A stretch of DNA of 64,000 nt from Triplophysa rosa (taxonomy: Eukaryota; Chordata; Actinopteri; Cypriniformes; Nemacheilidae). The stretch covers positions 5,581,038 to 5,645,037 of the forward strand of contig NC_079900.1 in NCBI RefSeq assembly GCF_024868665.1, given 5' to 3'. Numbering within the stretch: the first letter of the stretch is position 1; every line of letters starts with the position of its first letter. Below, piece by piece: positions 11,716-29,772 of the stretch. Below the pieces are notes generated by a model. It made no database searches, was not told where the DNA came from, and was given only the letters and a program-made list of their open reading frames with translations. A program made the translations under genes and the position numbers.

Positions 11716-12519
11716 CAGAGCCGTTTAAAAACAGAGTTGCGACACTCGCATAGACATCCGTTGGAAGAATGGATTGCGGAAGTAACTCGTGTCATGGACG
11801 GCTAGTTCCAAACATTGCATTGAAGCCCATTCGTTTCACTGTTTCCCAAACACATTCGCAGGTAAGTTGATAAAAAACATCTCCGTAAAACTGGTGTTTT
11901 ATTATAAGGATGTTTCTGAAACAAAATATTGTTTTCCTAAATAAAAATGGATTTTCTGTGTGGTTGAATGATTTTCTATAAAGACTGCTCATTAAATAAA
12001 ATGTTATATACCCTCTCCCTGTATAAATTATATAATAAAATATCTTACTGACTGAAATTGTTTGTCATTTTTCAGCATTCTTTGTGGTGCATTTACTTGC
12101 CATCATTGATTAATTATTGATAAATTACGTGTGCATTTTTATGTGAATGTCTTAACATAATTTATGTACTGATTATCATAGAAGCATAAGAAACAGATGA
12201 ATGCATGCATTCTGTTAATGTATTGCACATTATGCATCCTTCCTAGTCAAATTAAACTAAACACACACAACTGATTAATACGTTCTCTCTTACACTCATC
12301 AGACAAAATGTTATTATAAATTTAATCAGCATAGTAATCAGTTCATATATTGTTTTGGTTTTTAGTGAAATTTGTTGCAAATACAGCTGCTTCCACTGTC
12401 TCTCCTGCTTAAACCCATTCAAACAGACTGGCAGTATGGAACTATTGAGAGCTCCATGAACCACGTGACCACACGGTGGCGAGATCAAAGTGTGTCGCAA
12501 CTCTGTTTTAACGGCTCTG
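11716..12519. mobile_element. hAT-type non-autonomous element, GTCATACA duplication
   Basis: The left end reads CAGAGCCGTTTAAAAACAG and continues AGTTGCGACAC. The right end is its inverse, GTGTCGCAACTCTG then TTTTAACGGCTCTG. An exact 8-bp duplication, GTCATACA, flanks it (11708-11715 and 12520-12527), as expected of the hAT superfamily. No transposase ORF is present. Confidence 0.85.
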
Positions 12520-13159
12520 GTCATACATACACACATACACACATTTTAAAAAGTTTAATTTTTCACACTGTTAATACTGAACTTGCCCACCCCGTAAATA
12601 CTAATACTGCAAAACATGTTTTAATAGGTGACGCAAGCTTTCAGATTTTCTTTTGTTTTTTAATTCATTTATTTTATTACAGTGGAAACACTTAAATATT
12701 CACAGTTGCAAATATGATTTGGTTAGAATTATTGAAGAATTTGTCAACTAATAAACGTTTAAAAATGCAAAGGTTCCATTTTTGGTGACAGGATTCCTAT
12801 GAAGACTTTGGCTTTGTCCTATAAATTGTTTATGCTGTCTATTGTAGGCACAAAATAAGAATGCTCAAAATAGACCCAAAGTGCTTACTACAGTGGCAAC
12901 ACAATATATTTTGAAAGAGCTTACTTTTTCTTTAATATAGCCTAGGCTAATCTTGATTCTGGGTAATTTTTTAGTAATAAATTTAAGTATATGAACCCTT
13001 AACCCATTATTTTATTTGTACACATTGTCCACAAAAAAGTTATATTTATTAACAGGCCCTCAAATTTGCTCATAATGAATGGTTTAGAATACGATTAATA
13101 AAAAGTTACTGGAAGATGAATAAAAAGACCCATGTTGGTAACAGATATTTCCTTATGTA

Positions 13160-13650
13160 AGGAATAATGTACAGGCAGCCGGTTGTTATGGCAGAAATAA
13201 GCCCCGAAAGTGTAGGTATGTATCACACTGAAGGAGCTTATTTCGCTATAACAGCCGGCTGCTTGTACATTATCCCGCTTATTTTACATGAGAAAAAAAC
13301 TGGACATGAATGTGAATTTGAAATATTTTATTAGCTCATTACCGAATGCAGCCTTTCCGCGAGGAAAACCCGTTTACTTTCGCTTTTAAGGTAAGAAACG
13401 ACGTTCAGATGTCACGAACAGGCAATTCGGTTTAATCATTTGTAAATATAATGTCATATATGTTATTAAAATATATATTTACATTTAATTTGTCCAAAAA
13501 ATCCCGTCAAAATGATTTGCTGCATCCGGTTACCCTGCGTTATTAGTTTTGAGAGGTTGTTATCTCGGAATAACGAACCTGCAAATGTCGCAGCTGGCCA
13601 ATCAGAATCAAGCATTCCAACGAGCCGTGAAATAATGGTTATAATATGAA
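13160..13650. mobile_element. Hairpin-containing MITE-like repeat
   Basis: Arms near 13165-13207 (AATGTACAGGCAGCCGGTTG) and 13227-13284 (its inverse, CCGGCTGCTTGTACATTATC) form a long hairpin. Further right, 13540-13630 holds CTGGCCAATCAGAATCAAGC, a stretch common in fish repeats. The outer ends are not certain and no target duplication was identified. Confidence 0.45.
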
Positions 13651-14009
13651 ACCCTGGACAAATTATTACTTCCAGATGTCTCATTCTACCCTATAAAGAT
13701 GTGTCTTTCAAAAAATAAATGAGCTTAAAGCTTGATACCGCGTTTCTGCGTCATTGTCTTTTTTGCTCCCTGATCTCCAGAAGAATTCTCTCACAACATC
13801 CAATGGTTTGATTTAAAGGGTAATCCAAAACACAGAAAGAAACTTTGAGTTCAACAAAAACCTGAGTTTTAACACCTATTATATTATATGGTCATTCCCA
13901 ATTTGTTTGTACGCCTTGCTTTAACCCCACAAATGTAACTGTAAATGTATATTTTGCTTATACAATTTTCAGAAAAGTTTTCAGTAATAACACCGGAACT
14001 GAATTGCAG

Positions 14010-14125
14010 TTAATTATCTTCTTCCGGCGCGCTCTTGGGCGACCCCTCACTGACGGCTAATCCATCTAATTTACCTCCGCCCTTGACAAGCTAAACATTC
14101 CTCTCTGACATATTTAAACGTGAGT
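14010..14125 (+). promoter_or_regulatory. mief1: Probable mief1 promoter and first exon
   Basis: A GC-rich patch in AT-rich surroundings contains CTTCCGGCGCGCTC, an ETS-type site often found at TATA-less promoters. A plausible donor (TTTAAAC|GTGAGTTT, about 14118) would end a non-coding exon 1 spliced to 14740. Confidence 0.35.
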
Positions 14126-14783
14126 TTCGTTGTTTATCGAATATGAATGTGAGTTTGCAAAGCCTCTGGTACATCTGAGGTTGATATTATGTACATTTTC
14201 CACAGTTACGGAAGGTCATTGCGTTTAAAGCTAGCTAACTGGTAGCATGCAAATGACTGCAGTTGTGTTTGCAAATGTCTCATTTAATAACAGCTGTGTT
14301 TGAACTGTTCTCTGTTGTAGATGTTATTAGTCCACATGCTGTTTTATAGGTCATTTTTGTACTGCCGCTGTGGTTATATTGAAATACTAATCTGTCTGTC
14401 CATTAGGAGCTCCTTTACTAGAACATTTCCAACCAACAGTCGTGGGTACTGACGTTTTACAGATGATCATGGGACAATACATAACAGAGTCACACAGTGA
14501 CACATTTGAGGAGTGCTAACAAAACAAACATTATTTCCTTGCTTAAATTAAAACTGTCGTTTACTGCTAGTCATCATAATCTAAGAGATAATGGTGACAA
14601 TGCATACAGTCAAGAAATGCTCAATGGTATTTCCCATAAGGCTCTTTAGTCTATTGTCTTAGACTCTTATATGCTGTTGTTGGCATCATGCTGTATGTGT
14701 CTTTAAGTTCTAACATCTATCATTCATTTTATTGTTCAGGTGTGTGTGTGACAGCTGGCTCTGCCTTCTCACAGTTCTCCCTG

Positions 14784-14996
14784 ATGGGCAGCTGGTCCCG
14801 CAGTGCCGTGCTGCAGCTGTACAGAGCACTGCTCCGTGCAGGCCAACACCTACAGTACACAGACCGTGATTATTACCACCGTGCTGTGACGCGAGAGTTC
14901 CGGCGCTGTCAGACTCTCAGCGGCCCGGCAGAGAGGGAGGACGCGCTGAAGAGAGGCCAGTTCTTCCTCAGTAGCGGGCTGGGGGGACTGGTGTAG
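14784..14996 (+). CDS. mief1: MIEF1 upstream-ORF microprotein (LYR-motif protein)
   Basis: A 70-residue ORF starts at ATG 14784 (MGSWSRSAVLQLYRALLRAG) and ends at the TAG at 14996. It sits upstream of the mief1 start in the 5' leader exon 14740-15052. It matches the human MIEF1 microprotein (altMIEF1), with the LYR motif in LYRALLR and the conserved YTDRDYY and EFR patches. The human protein is mitochondrial and reported to bind assembly factors linked to the mitoribosome. It is translated from the same mRNA as MiD51, so ribosomes meet it first. Conservation of frame and length in a fish supports real protein function. Confidence 0.9.
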   Translation: MGSWSRSAVLQLYRALLRAGQHLQYTDRDYYHRAVTREFRRCQTLSGPAEREDALKRGQFFLSSGLGGLV

Positions 14997-15162
14997 AAGT
15001 TGAGGTCATCTGAGCTGCGCTTATCACCAGCGGGCGGTCTGACCAGCTGCAGGTACCAGTATCCTTACATTTGGAAACAGATGGTGTTAACATCAATCTT
15101 AAGGATGTTGAGTATAAAATATTTCCCCTCTTCCCCTTGTCTGTCAGTGAGGGTAAAGATCA

Positions 15163-18105
<2,943 letters not shown>

Positions 18106-19745
18106 CACAAACGCATGTATTGGTTTTACCACTGTTTAGCAGCTGTTCAATGCTTAGACACTTAAAGGGATAGTTCACCCAAAATAAAATCATTTACTCA
18201 CCCTCTTGTCATGTCATGACTTTCTTTCTTCTGCAGAACACTAAAGAAGATATTTTGAAGAATGTTGGCAACAGAAAACCGTTGGTCCCCATTGACTTAC
18301 ATTGGTATGTGTCCATACAATAGAAGTGAATGGGGACCAATGGTTTTTGTTTACCAACATTCTTAAAAATATCTTCTTTTGTATTCAGCTGAAGAGTGGA
18401 ATAACATGAGGGTGAGTAAATGATAAAGAATTTTCATTTTTGGGTGAACTGTCTCTTTAAATATCCAAGTATACAAGTAGAATCGATCCACAAATGCTGT
18501 TCTCATATGTGCCCTGTACTAGTGGGTCAATGACCTCACTCATCTTTCACATGCATGCTTTTTCATTTCTTCAGATTCACTCTTAAATTTATTTACAATT
18601 CTTCCAATGCTGGGTAACATCATGTTTTCCATTATTCAGAGTGCATGGTGGAGTAAGAAAATAGCCTTTGACTGATTACGCTTGAACGTAATGTTTAGTG
18701 TAATTGCATCATTGAATGTTTTTTTTAAGGGTCAGTTTCTGTAATAGAAAGTATCTGAAAGGAAAAATTAGCATTTTACATCAATTTGACCTTTTGAAGC
18801 GAGTAACAAATGTCCAAATATTTTGTCTGAAATTTCCAAATATTTCAATACATTAATCTACATCTATGTGACTGGGAAGAGAAACTTTAATGAAACAAGG
18901 TCATGTTTTTACCCTTTATTTCCACCTGTGCCATTTAAATATGCAGGGTACTTATAAATCAACCGGTGCTGCTGGAGTAACATGTTATGTTCACTTTTTG
19001 TGTTTCTTGGCAATGTAGCATCTACGTTCAGCTGCGTTGTTTTTAGAATTATTTTCCTTCAGTTGGTTGTTATTGAAATAGTTGAAACGGGTTACTGCCA
19101 CACTGCGGAAACCAGATGCTTAGTATTTAAGTAAATTACTGTGGACCTTAAATCTGTACTATAGGTGCAGAAACTATCAGTGGAAATGGATGGCTGGTTT
19201 TGGGTGGCTGAGTGGGTTTTGAGGAACCGAATGGTATTGCGTGCATGGCAGTGGTGTGTAAAAGCTTAATAAAATCCTAGTAAATACAAAGACATTTTTG
19301 TATTTTTGTATTGATTGTACAGATGTTACCAAAACTGGTGTGAAAATATTTATGTATATCTTGTCATGATCGTACATAATGTGCTTTGAGAGTGACGTCT
19401 GAGAACAAAACATAAATTAGGGTAGGTCTATGAAATGCCAAAACGAACAAGAGATGTGTTTATATATCTAAGCATTTATTTTGCTTGCATAACCAGACCA
19501 CCTGTTATGTAGCAGATACACATTTACTGTGCAAATGATATTTAATTCAGAGAACCACCAAATCCAAAGTAGACATCGATTTCTACTTTGAGTTCAGTTT
19601 GGCCTGGTACTTTGCATGTGATTGTGTGTTTGTTTATTTCCTGGGAATTTTATTTTTATTAAACAGAACTTTGTACAATTTGTAAATGTTCTGGAAGAGT
19701 CATTGTTTTCTGTGCCTCTAGTCTTGCGATGAAAATAAAATGAAA
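18106..19745 (+). other. mief1: mief1 3' UTR
   Basis: Non-coding sequence after the mief1 stop, including a MITE at 18163-18460. An AATAAAATGAAAAT signal near 19735 would end the transcript. No other gene is seen here. Confidence 0.55.
18163..18460. mobile_element. Palindromic MITE, GGATAGTTCACC family
   Basis: Ends AAAGGGATAGTTCACCCAAA and TTTTGGGTGAACTGTCTCTTT are inverted. The inner arms meet around GTCCATACAATAGAAGTG. It lies in the mief1 3' UTR. Confidence 0.8.
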
Positions 19746-20732
19746 ATGTATTGGCGATTTGTTTATGAGCATTAGTAATTCAGTGTCCAGCCCTTAGCTG
19801 TCCAGGACCATTTCAAAAATATAAATTAGTATCAAATTTTGTCTAGTTGCAATTAAGTCCGAAAACTGTTAAACGGAGATCAGACTTGAAATAAAAAGTA
19901 TTGAAAGTAATAGACACTATAGGCAGCACACAACAAAATTGTTTTATTTTTATCTCTCTTTTTTTTTTTAGAAAATAGTTAAGCAGTCAAGTGGTCAAAA
20001 TCAACATTCCTACGAGTTGCATTGTAACAAAGAGACCATTAATAGATTCTGAAAACGCTAGCATATCAGCGTCAAATGCCATCAAAAAATACAAAGCTTA
20101 GACTCTAAAACGGAAATAACAGAACCAAAATACTAAACATTTACCAGTGGCTTGACTCGAATCTCATCTTTATTAAATTACAAAACAATGAATAGCACAA
20201 GTATAAAATAAAATGCATCGTTTTTTAAACTCTTTTTCACTGTAAATCTATTGAACTTGAGTGCAAAATAAAACAAACTATAAAGCTTCAACAAAAAAGC
20301 AGAAGCACATAGAAACTTCATATTTAGTTCTTTGGTAAATAATTTATTTCTAGCACTGTGGTAACACTTCACCAGTAGGACTGAATAGATGATTCATTAG
20401 ATCTTATGAAGTAACAATGAACAACAACATTAACCCAGAATCATCTGAAATGTATACTTTTCATGTATTACTAACAAACGTTTTTACATTCATTCATCTT
20501 GAATGTGTTAGAAATGTACAATAATAATAAATGTAAACATTGTTCATTGTTATTTCAAATTAGCTATCGCATGAACTCTTTTAACACATTGTAGACCCTT
20601 ACTGTACAGCATTACTGCTTCTGTTTATTTCTTCCATCACTTACAGTGCATGATTCAAATAAGAATGAATTTAATACGTTTTCACTCAACTCTTGGCCAT
20701 CCAGATATACAACAGCGTGATTTACTCGGTCT

Positions 20733-24104
<3,372 letters not shown>

Positions 24105-24183
24105 GTTGTGGTTGTTCAAAGAAACTGGTCTCTCAAACAAAACGCGCTAAAGTAAAACTTACAACGCCGCCCCTTGCACGCAG

Positions 24184-24191
24184 TTTATATA
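24184..24191 (-). promoter_or_regulatory. TATA box of the aspartic proteinase gene
   Basis: On the minus strand GGGTATATAAACTG places TATATAAA about 80 bases upstream of ATG 24104. This predicts a start site near 24155 and a leader of about 50 bases. A TATA promoter fits a tissue-regulated gene. Confidence 0.6.
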
Positions 24192-24249
24192 CCCATACAT
24201 TCCATTCGTAAACGTTCGTGCATTTTCGGGAGTTTCCGCTTTTTCGTTC

Positions 24250-25563
24250 TACTCTGATTGGCTAGTATCATGTTTGCAACCAGACGATTGGTTGCAGTTA
24301 ATGCCAATCAATTTGTTAGCAGCTTCTTCAACGTCCATATGCTGCGGAAATGTGACGCTAGACTGGTTTACAGTAAAATATCGTATGTCTGTGTTTTAAT
24401 ACATTTTCTTTTGTAAATTCAAACATTTATTTAGTTAATTATTTAGTCAAATGTTTCAACAGCAAAAACATTTCAAATATTTGTCTAATGTAGATAAGAT
24501 ATTATAAAATAACATAAACATCCTCTTTTTTTTAGCAGAAAAACGTTGGGGGAAAATTGCAGTGCCTAATAAAGGAAATTGAGTAACCAGTAAAACCTAA
24601 CTTCTCTATGTCAGCAAAAAGATTGTTTATTGTCCAAAAGTTAATTTGCCCCCTTGAACTTTGTAAATGCAAGTTTTAAGATCAACTTTAATATCAGTGC
24701 TACATTACAATCAACTACATACAATACTGCATGATTTGTCTAACAAGCAAGTTATTTGCTGTTGCACAGTGTCTAAAACATGTTCCAGAGGATCCAGAGA
24801 ATAATTTCTATGGGGTTAGAATGCCATTTTTAATAAGTTTTGCATGCATTTTTTCCCTCTAAAATGATTTAATTGCCTGATTTCTTCTGTTCAGGACTGC
24901 ACCATGTGTAGTCTGTTGAAGGAGCCACAAGGGGGCTACAAATCATGTGATGCAACAACCTGAGCATCACCCTATCTGTTGCTCTCCACTTGAGACCCAT
25001 GCAGTTAGGAGACAGGGGTGAGGGAAGAGAGCAGGAGATGAAAAGCAGTTAGGACACTGATGAGGATGTTCTTATCATGTGGGTAGGATCGAGCTGGTAC
25101 CTTCCTATTCTTAAATAAATAGTAACTTTCAGTCTGGTCCCCACACAAAGCTGTTGCGTGGTTTCAGAAGATTTGCATTATATCACACAGGTTACTTTGT
25201 GTTCGTTTCATGTTGGTTTTATTAATTATTTTTTTATTACTCCTATATGACTTCCTAATCACTAATCTATATCACACAGTATAGCACAGTATATCACATT
25301 ACAATGTTGATGCACTCTGACTCTACAGTGGTGTTATATGATTATTAATAATGCTTTTAACACACCTTTTTTCAAAGAAACGCTTGTAATCTGATGAAAT
25401 TCACAAAAAATTCTTTATTGGTACATGGACAGATCATTAAAAAAAAAGAATCATAACTTTAGGGAAAATAAATACAGTGTTCATCACAATACCACCTCCA
25501 GCAAGAACAACAGAATATATTAATTGTGTAGTTATTGTGTAATGTATTGACACATGTTTGAAT
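24250..25563. other. Intergenic, no feature recognised
   Basis: Mostly AT-rich sequence with no long ORF, tRNA or repeat end identified by eye. Confidence 0.35.
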
Positions 25564-25571
25564 ATTACAAT

Positions 25572-26119
25572 TAGGGTTGGGAATCGAAAATCAATTCCAA
25601 TTTGGAATCGGAATCGAAAGGCTAGGAATCGGATCGGAAACAAAAGGAATAGGAATCGGAAACTTGAGATTAAAATTTGAATTCCTCTTATCAATTGTGT
25701 GCATATTTTCAGAAAAGTAAACGCAATGTGTAATCTGCTGATATCTCAATAAAAGCCCTTGTGAAAATTAACAATATATATAAGTTTAACTATAGTATTT
25801 GTATTAAAACGCACAGGAACCACAAATTAACCATAGTTTCATTATAGTTACTACAGTTTAACCATGATGTAGTTCCGCTTTGGTAATACAAATTGTAATA
25901 AATCTGAAAAAACATGGTTCTCTGTGTATATACACAAAACGGTGCTCATAAATATATATATTTTTTGAAAATAAGTCAATGCAGGCTAAATGACCATACA
26001 GGTTGATATTTAAATGTTTTACTTCAACTGTGGAATCGAAACTGGGAATCATTAAGAATCGAAATCGATAAGCAGAGTTGGAATTGGAATCGATAAAATT
26101 CAAACAATTCCCAACCCTA
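25572..26119. mobile_element. hAT-type MITE, ATTACAAT duplication
   Basis: The left end TAGGGTTGGGAATCG and right end CAATTCCCAACCCTA are inverted. The exact 8-bp duplication ATTACAAT flanks them (25564-25571, 26120-26127). The ends carry many GGAATCG-type short repeats. There is no transposase. Confidence 0.88.
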
Positions 26120-26199
26120 ATTACAATACAATATTGGTATCTATGTGACAATGCCAAGTGTGCCACATTACTGACTGGTACAGTGCTTACATATATTGA

Positions 26200-26986
26200 T
26201 TAAAGATCGGGTAACACACGGATACGTCGTATCTTCGAAGAGTATTTAGTTTGATCAAATTTATAAGAAAGAGATACAACTGTAAGATTATTTCCGGAAA
26301 AAGACGAGCTGCTGGAGGCAGGCAGGGGGACGGAACTACAGCACGAGCACACAATGCATCATCGCAATAATCCCTTCGTGTTTTTTACATTATACGTTAC
26401 ATGCCGATTGCCAACAAAACACAGACATATGACTTAGTTTGACTTACCGCGTGCAGTTCATGCCCGGCATCTTTTAGCACTGGGACCGCGCCATCTATCA
26501 GTTTCAAACGATCTCCAAATCCAGCGTTATATCCACCGTTTATATAACATCCATCACTGAAATGCCATGAACAAACAAACACAACTTCTCTCATCTTACT
26601 ATGGCAAGAGTAACGAGCTGCAGCTGCAGGCCCACAGCGCAGCCAATCTTGACACAGCGCAGCCAATCTTGATAAGGGGGTCTTCCTACCGCTCGTTGGT
26701 TGGCGCGTGGGCGGGCTATTTCTTTCTCCTTGCCGTGGGCGTGCTTTTCCGGGAGAATTTCCCAATAAAAGGAATAGGATCTCTGTTACGAAACAGGGAT
26801 TCAGACTTATAATAAACTTTCCGAAACAAGTTGGAGTGCTGGGGGAGTGAATCAAGCACAGAAATACTACGTTATACGTCCAACTCGTTTTTTTAACAAG
26901 TTGACCATGTTAAGCATGAGAAGCCAGCATGTTTAACAGTGTAAATAAGGCAGAATGCATGAAATAGCATGTTACCCGATCTTTAA
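26200..26986 (-). mobile_element. THAP-fragment element, copy with perfect 17-bp ends
   Basis: The left end TTAAAGATCGGGTAACA is exactly inverted at the right end (26970-26986). The minus strand encodes VVFVCSWHFSDGCYINGG followed by LKLIDGAVPVLKDAG. This resembles the second half of a THAP zinc finger (C..HF spacing, then LK.xAVP). Only a fragment remains, so it is non-autonomous. P-type transposases carry THAP domains, so a P-element origin is possible. Confidence 0.7.
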
Positions 26987-26999
26987 ATGCAAACACTGG

Positions 27000-27590
27000 G
27001 ATTATGTTTCTGTCATATGGACAATTGCCTACACCTGACCTTAAAACTGTGAGGATGGGAAGTTTGCCTATATTTTATGTTCCTTTGTAACTAACTTATT
27101 TCTTGCATTTTTATATAAAAAATGCCTATTGTGGAAAACATCGCCTATTGGTTAATTTTGTCTAATTCTGTCAGAAAATAAAAAAATGCAAATGCTGTAA
27201 AAAGTCTGCTTTAATTTTTTATGTGTACTGTACATGTAATTTTAACTGACTAAAATCCTGACTATCAAACCTTTCAATTATTTTGATGAATTAAAATAAT
27301 GTAAAAATATGTGTAATATATGTTATCAGTTTATATTATAGGCTACATATTACAGTGTTGAAAAAATATTTTAAAAAAACCATAATCTTGCTTTTTACAG
27401 GGTGAGTTTTAATTTGTTGCTTAAATATTTATATAAAAACAAAGACGTATGAAAAACAACATACATAACATGATTCCTGAAGTGAACAACTGCAAGAGTA
27501 TTCTTACAATTCTGTTTCGCACTTTTTATATTGTACAGATTACAGCTGAGATGACTCGTTTTGAAATTAACCAAGTAACAAAATTGTAAA
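27000..27590. other. Intergenic, no feature recognised
   Basis: AT-rich sequence with no supported gene or repeat boundary. Confidence 0.35.
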
Positions 27591-27619
27591 CAAAGTATTT
27601 AAAACAGCGCTACAACATG

Positions 27620-29130
27620 AGCTAGTAGGCTACTTTACCTCGGCCGTTGGGACGCGGCGAGGCGTCACTCATTGTTACGTCACTACAGTAGCAGCAGCAG
27701 CAGCGCAGTGACAGATGTTTTAGATAAAGTTAACAAAAGGCAGCGTTTCTTGCCTTTGGGAAATAGATTTTTGGATATTTGCGACGACCTTTTCACTATG
27801 CAATCCCGCATACAAAATGCTTACAGCCGGACCATGGATTTAGGAGTCTAACGGAGAGGATTTCCTACAGCAACCGCTTCTTTCACCGGAGCAGACACCG
27901 CGGAGAATCATCTACCGGACGGGACACCTGCCCCATGGCTGTGACAACGACTGGAAGCAGGTTTTAAGTTTTGTCTTGTCCTTTGTGTTTTCTATGCTTT
28001 GAACCTGAACTGTTTCGACCGTGTTGTCGTGTTATTAATGTCAGTTGCGTCGTCGTTAATCTCTGCATATTTGCATGTCAGAAAACCGTCTTGTATGCGT
28101 CCGTGATTTTGTCCTGAGCGGTGAAGCTGCCCACTGTTCTTGGCAAAAATCCTCCAGTGTCTGCACGAGCTGTATGACCTGCACGTTTTCTTTCTCATCA
28201 ACAGTGGATCCAGCTTTGCTGACTTTAGGATGAATTACGGGCTCCTTTTTACCGTTTGCAATACGAAACGTTAAGAACCAAAAGCTCCGTACAATTTAGG
28301 ACTATATTTAAGCAACTTGTATATTATGGAGGGCCACATTACTCAAAATTAAATCATTAAGTCAATGTTGAAATATCTAAATAGGCTACATTGTTAAATA
28401 ATACAATTGGTATTAAAACATGAAACTTGCACACTTAATTATTTAATATGTAGGGCCTAAACGTAAAAAATGCTGCCTGTTGTATAATTGTAATGTTCCA
28501 ATAGTATGAATGATGTGGAGAGACAGTGACTACAGGGCCCTGTGAGAATGTTGGTTTTTGAGATTGAACAAAAACAATGATTTGATCTTCTTTACCTCCA
28601 ATGTGAGGCCGGCCGAGTTCAGGTGATGAGCATAAGGGAACATAAAGGCAAGAAAAACTTGCATGAAACCTTTTGCTTTCAACACTTACTAAGTGGCATC
28701 AGCGGCCCCCTGAAGAACAACTGGATTCAGCGAATGGATGCCCCGATCATGGATGGATGGGACGAACAGATGGATCATGGACGGCTCCAGCATCTTCAGT
28801 CCATCGGAAGCGAAGAAGCCCTACACCATCATGCCTTACAGGAGGAATCATTTCATCTGACAACTCCTTGGATGTGTCAATGCTGAACATTTTGCTGGCT
28901 GACTTTCACTCAGAAAGGAGGTGATAAGATTTGACACGGTTCATCTCAGTTTTATCTTTGTATGCCTTGTCTCAAGTTTGCGTTGAGCAGTGGTGCTGCA
29001 CTGTTCTTGGCACACGAACTCCAGTACTTGCATGTTCCTTCGGTTCCTTGCAGATCTGCACTTCAGCTCTCAACAACAGTCGCCCGCTGATTTCAGCGCA
29101 AACATTGAGACACAGCTGTCACTGAGTACT
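27620..29130 (+). other. Unidentified GC-richer unit with a diverged internal duplication
   Basis: Two blocks (27640-28205 and 28600-29105) are richer in GC than their surroundings. They share the order GAGC.GTG..GCTGC, CACTGTTCTTGGCA, CTCCAGT, TGCA and CAACA, at 28115-28203 and 28984-29080. No ORF exceeds 90 codons and no splice pattern is convincing. Possibilities are an old repeat, a non-coding RNA gene or a decayed retroelement. Confidence 0.3.
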
Positions 29131-29772
29131 CATTGAGAACAATTATTCAAATAGTGATGATTTGCCAACACTGCTTATAAGATGCCACTCAAAACATAAG
29201 AGGTTCAAATTAAGTCACAAATTAATTTAAAAAGAGTTTTTAATAGTAAATGATTATTAAAGGCATTATGATATACATAAAAAGTCCTCACATACCAGTT
29301 AAAATTGGCAAATGATTATAATAGAAATCTGTGTAAAAACTGTATAAAGACTTTAAAGAAAGCAGAGTGACAGTTTTATGAAAGGAAACAGTATGATGAA
29401 ACCTGATGAGCTGTGTCCTATCTAAACCTCTTCTGTCTGGTGGTACATCAACATCATTCAAGTGGAAGATTTGCTATAAGGTGCAATACACCTTTAGCAC
29501 TACAGGAGTCACTTGTGACATGCCAAGGCTCACTCAGTTGTGCTGTGCACACTGCACAGCCTTCTTCAAGTCAAGCAGCAAGCAATACACAGTTGATCGG
29601 TCTGAGATCGTCAATATTTGTGGATTGTCTAGACTGCACTGCCCTCTTTGGGTTTTGATACAACATCTCATCCAGGAGAAATAGGACCCACAGCAGGAAC
29701 ACAGTATTGGTATACGGTATATTCAACAGATGGTTTAATGTTTTCTCTTGCAGGAGCATATCTGGAGTTTTA

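Noticed and set aside
26397..26855. 152-codon minus-strand ORF as a host gene
   Set aside because: It lies wholly inside the THAP-fragment element with perfect inverted ends.
28623..28886. 87-codon ORF as a small gene
   Set aside because: No homology recognised, an overlapping frame is equally open, and it lies in the unidentified repeat-like unit.
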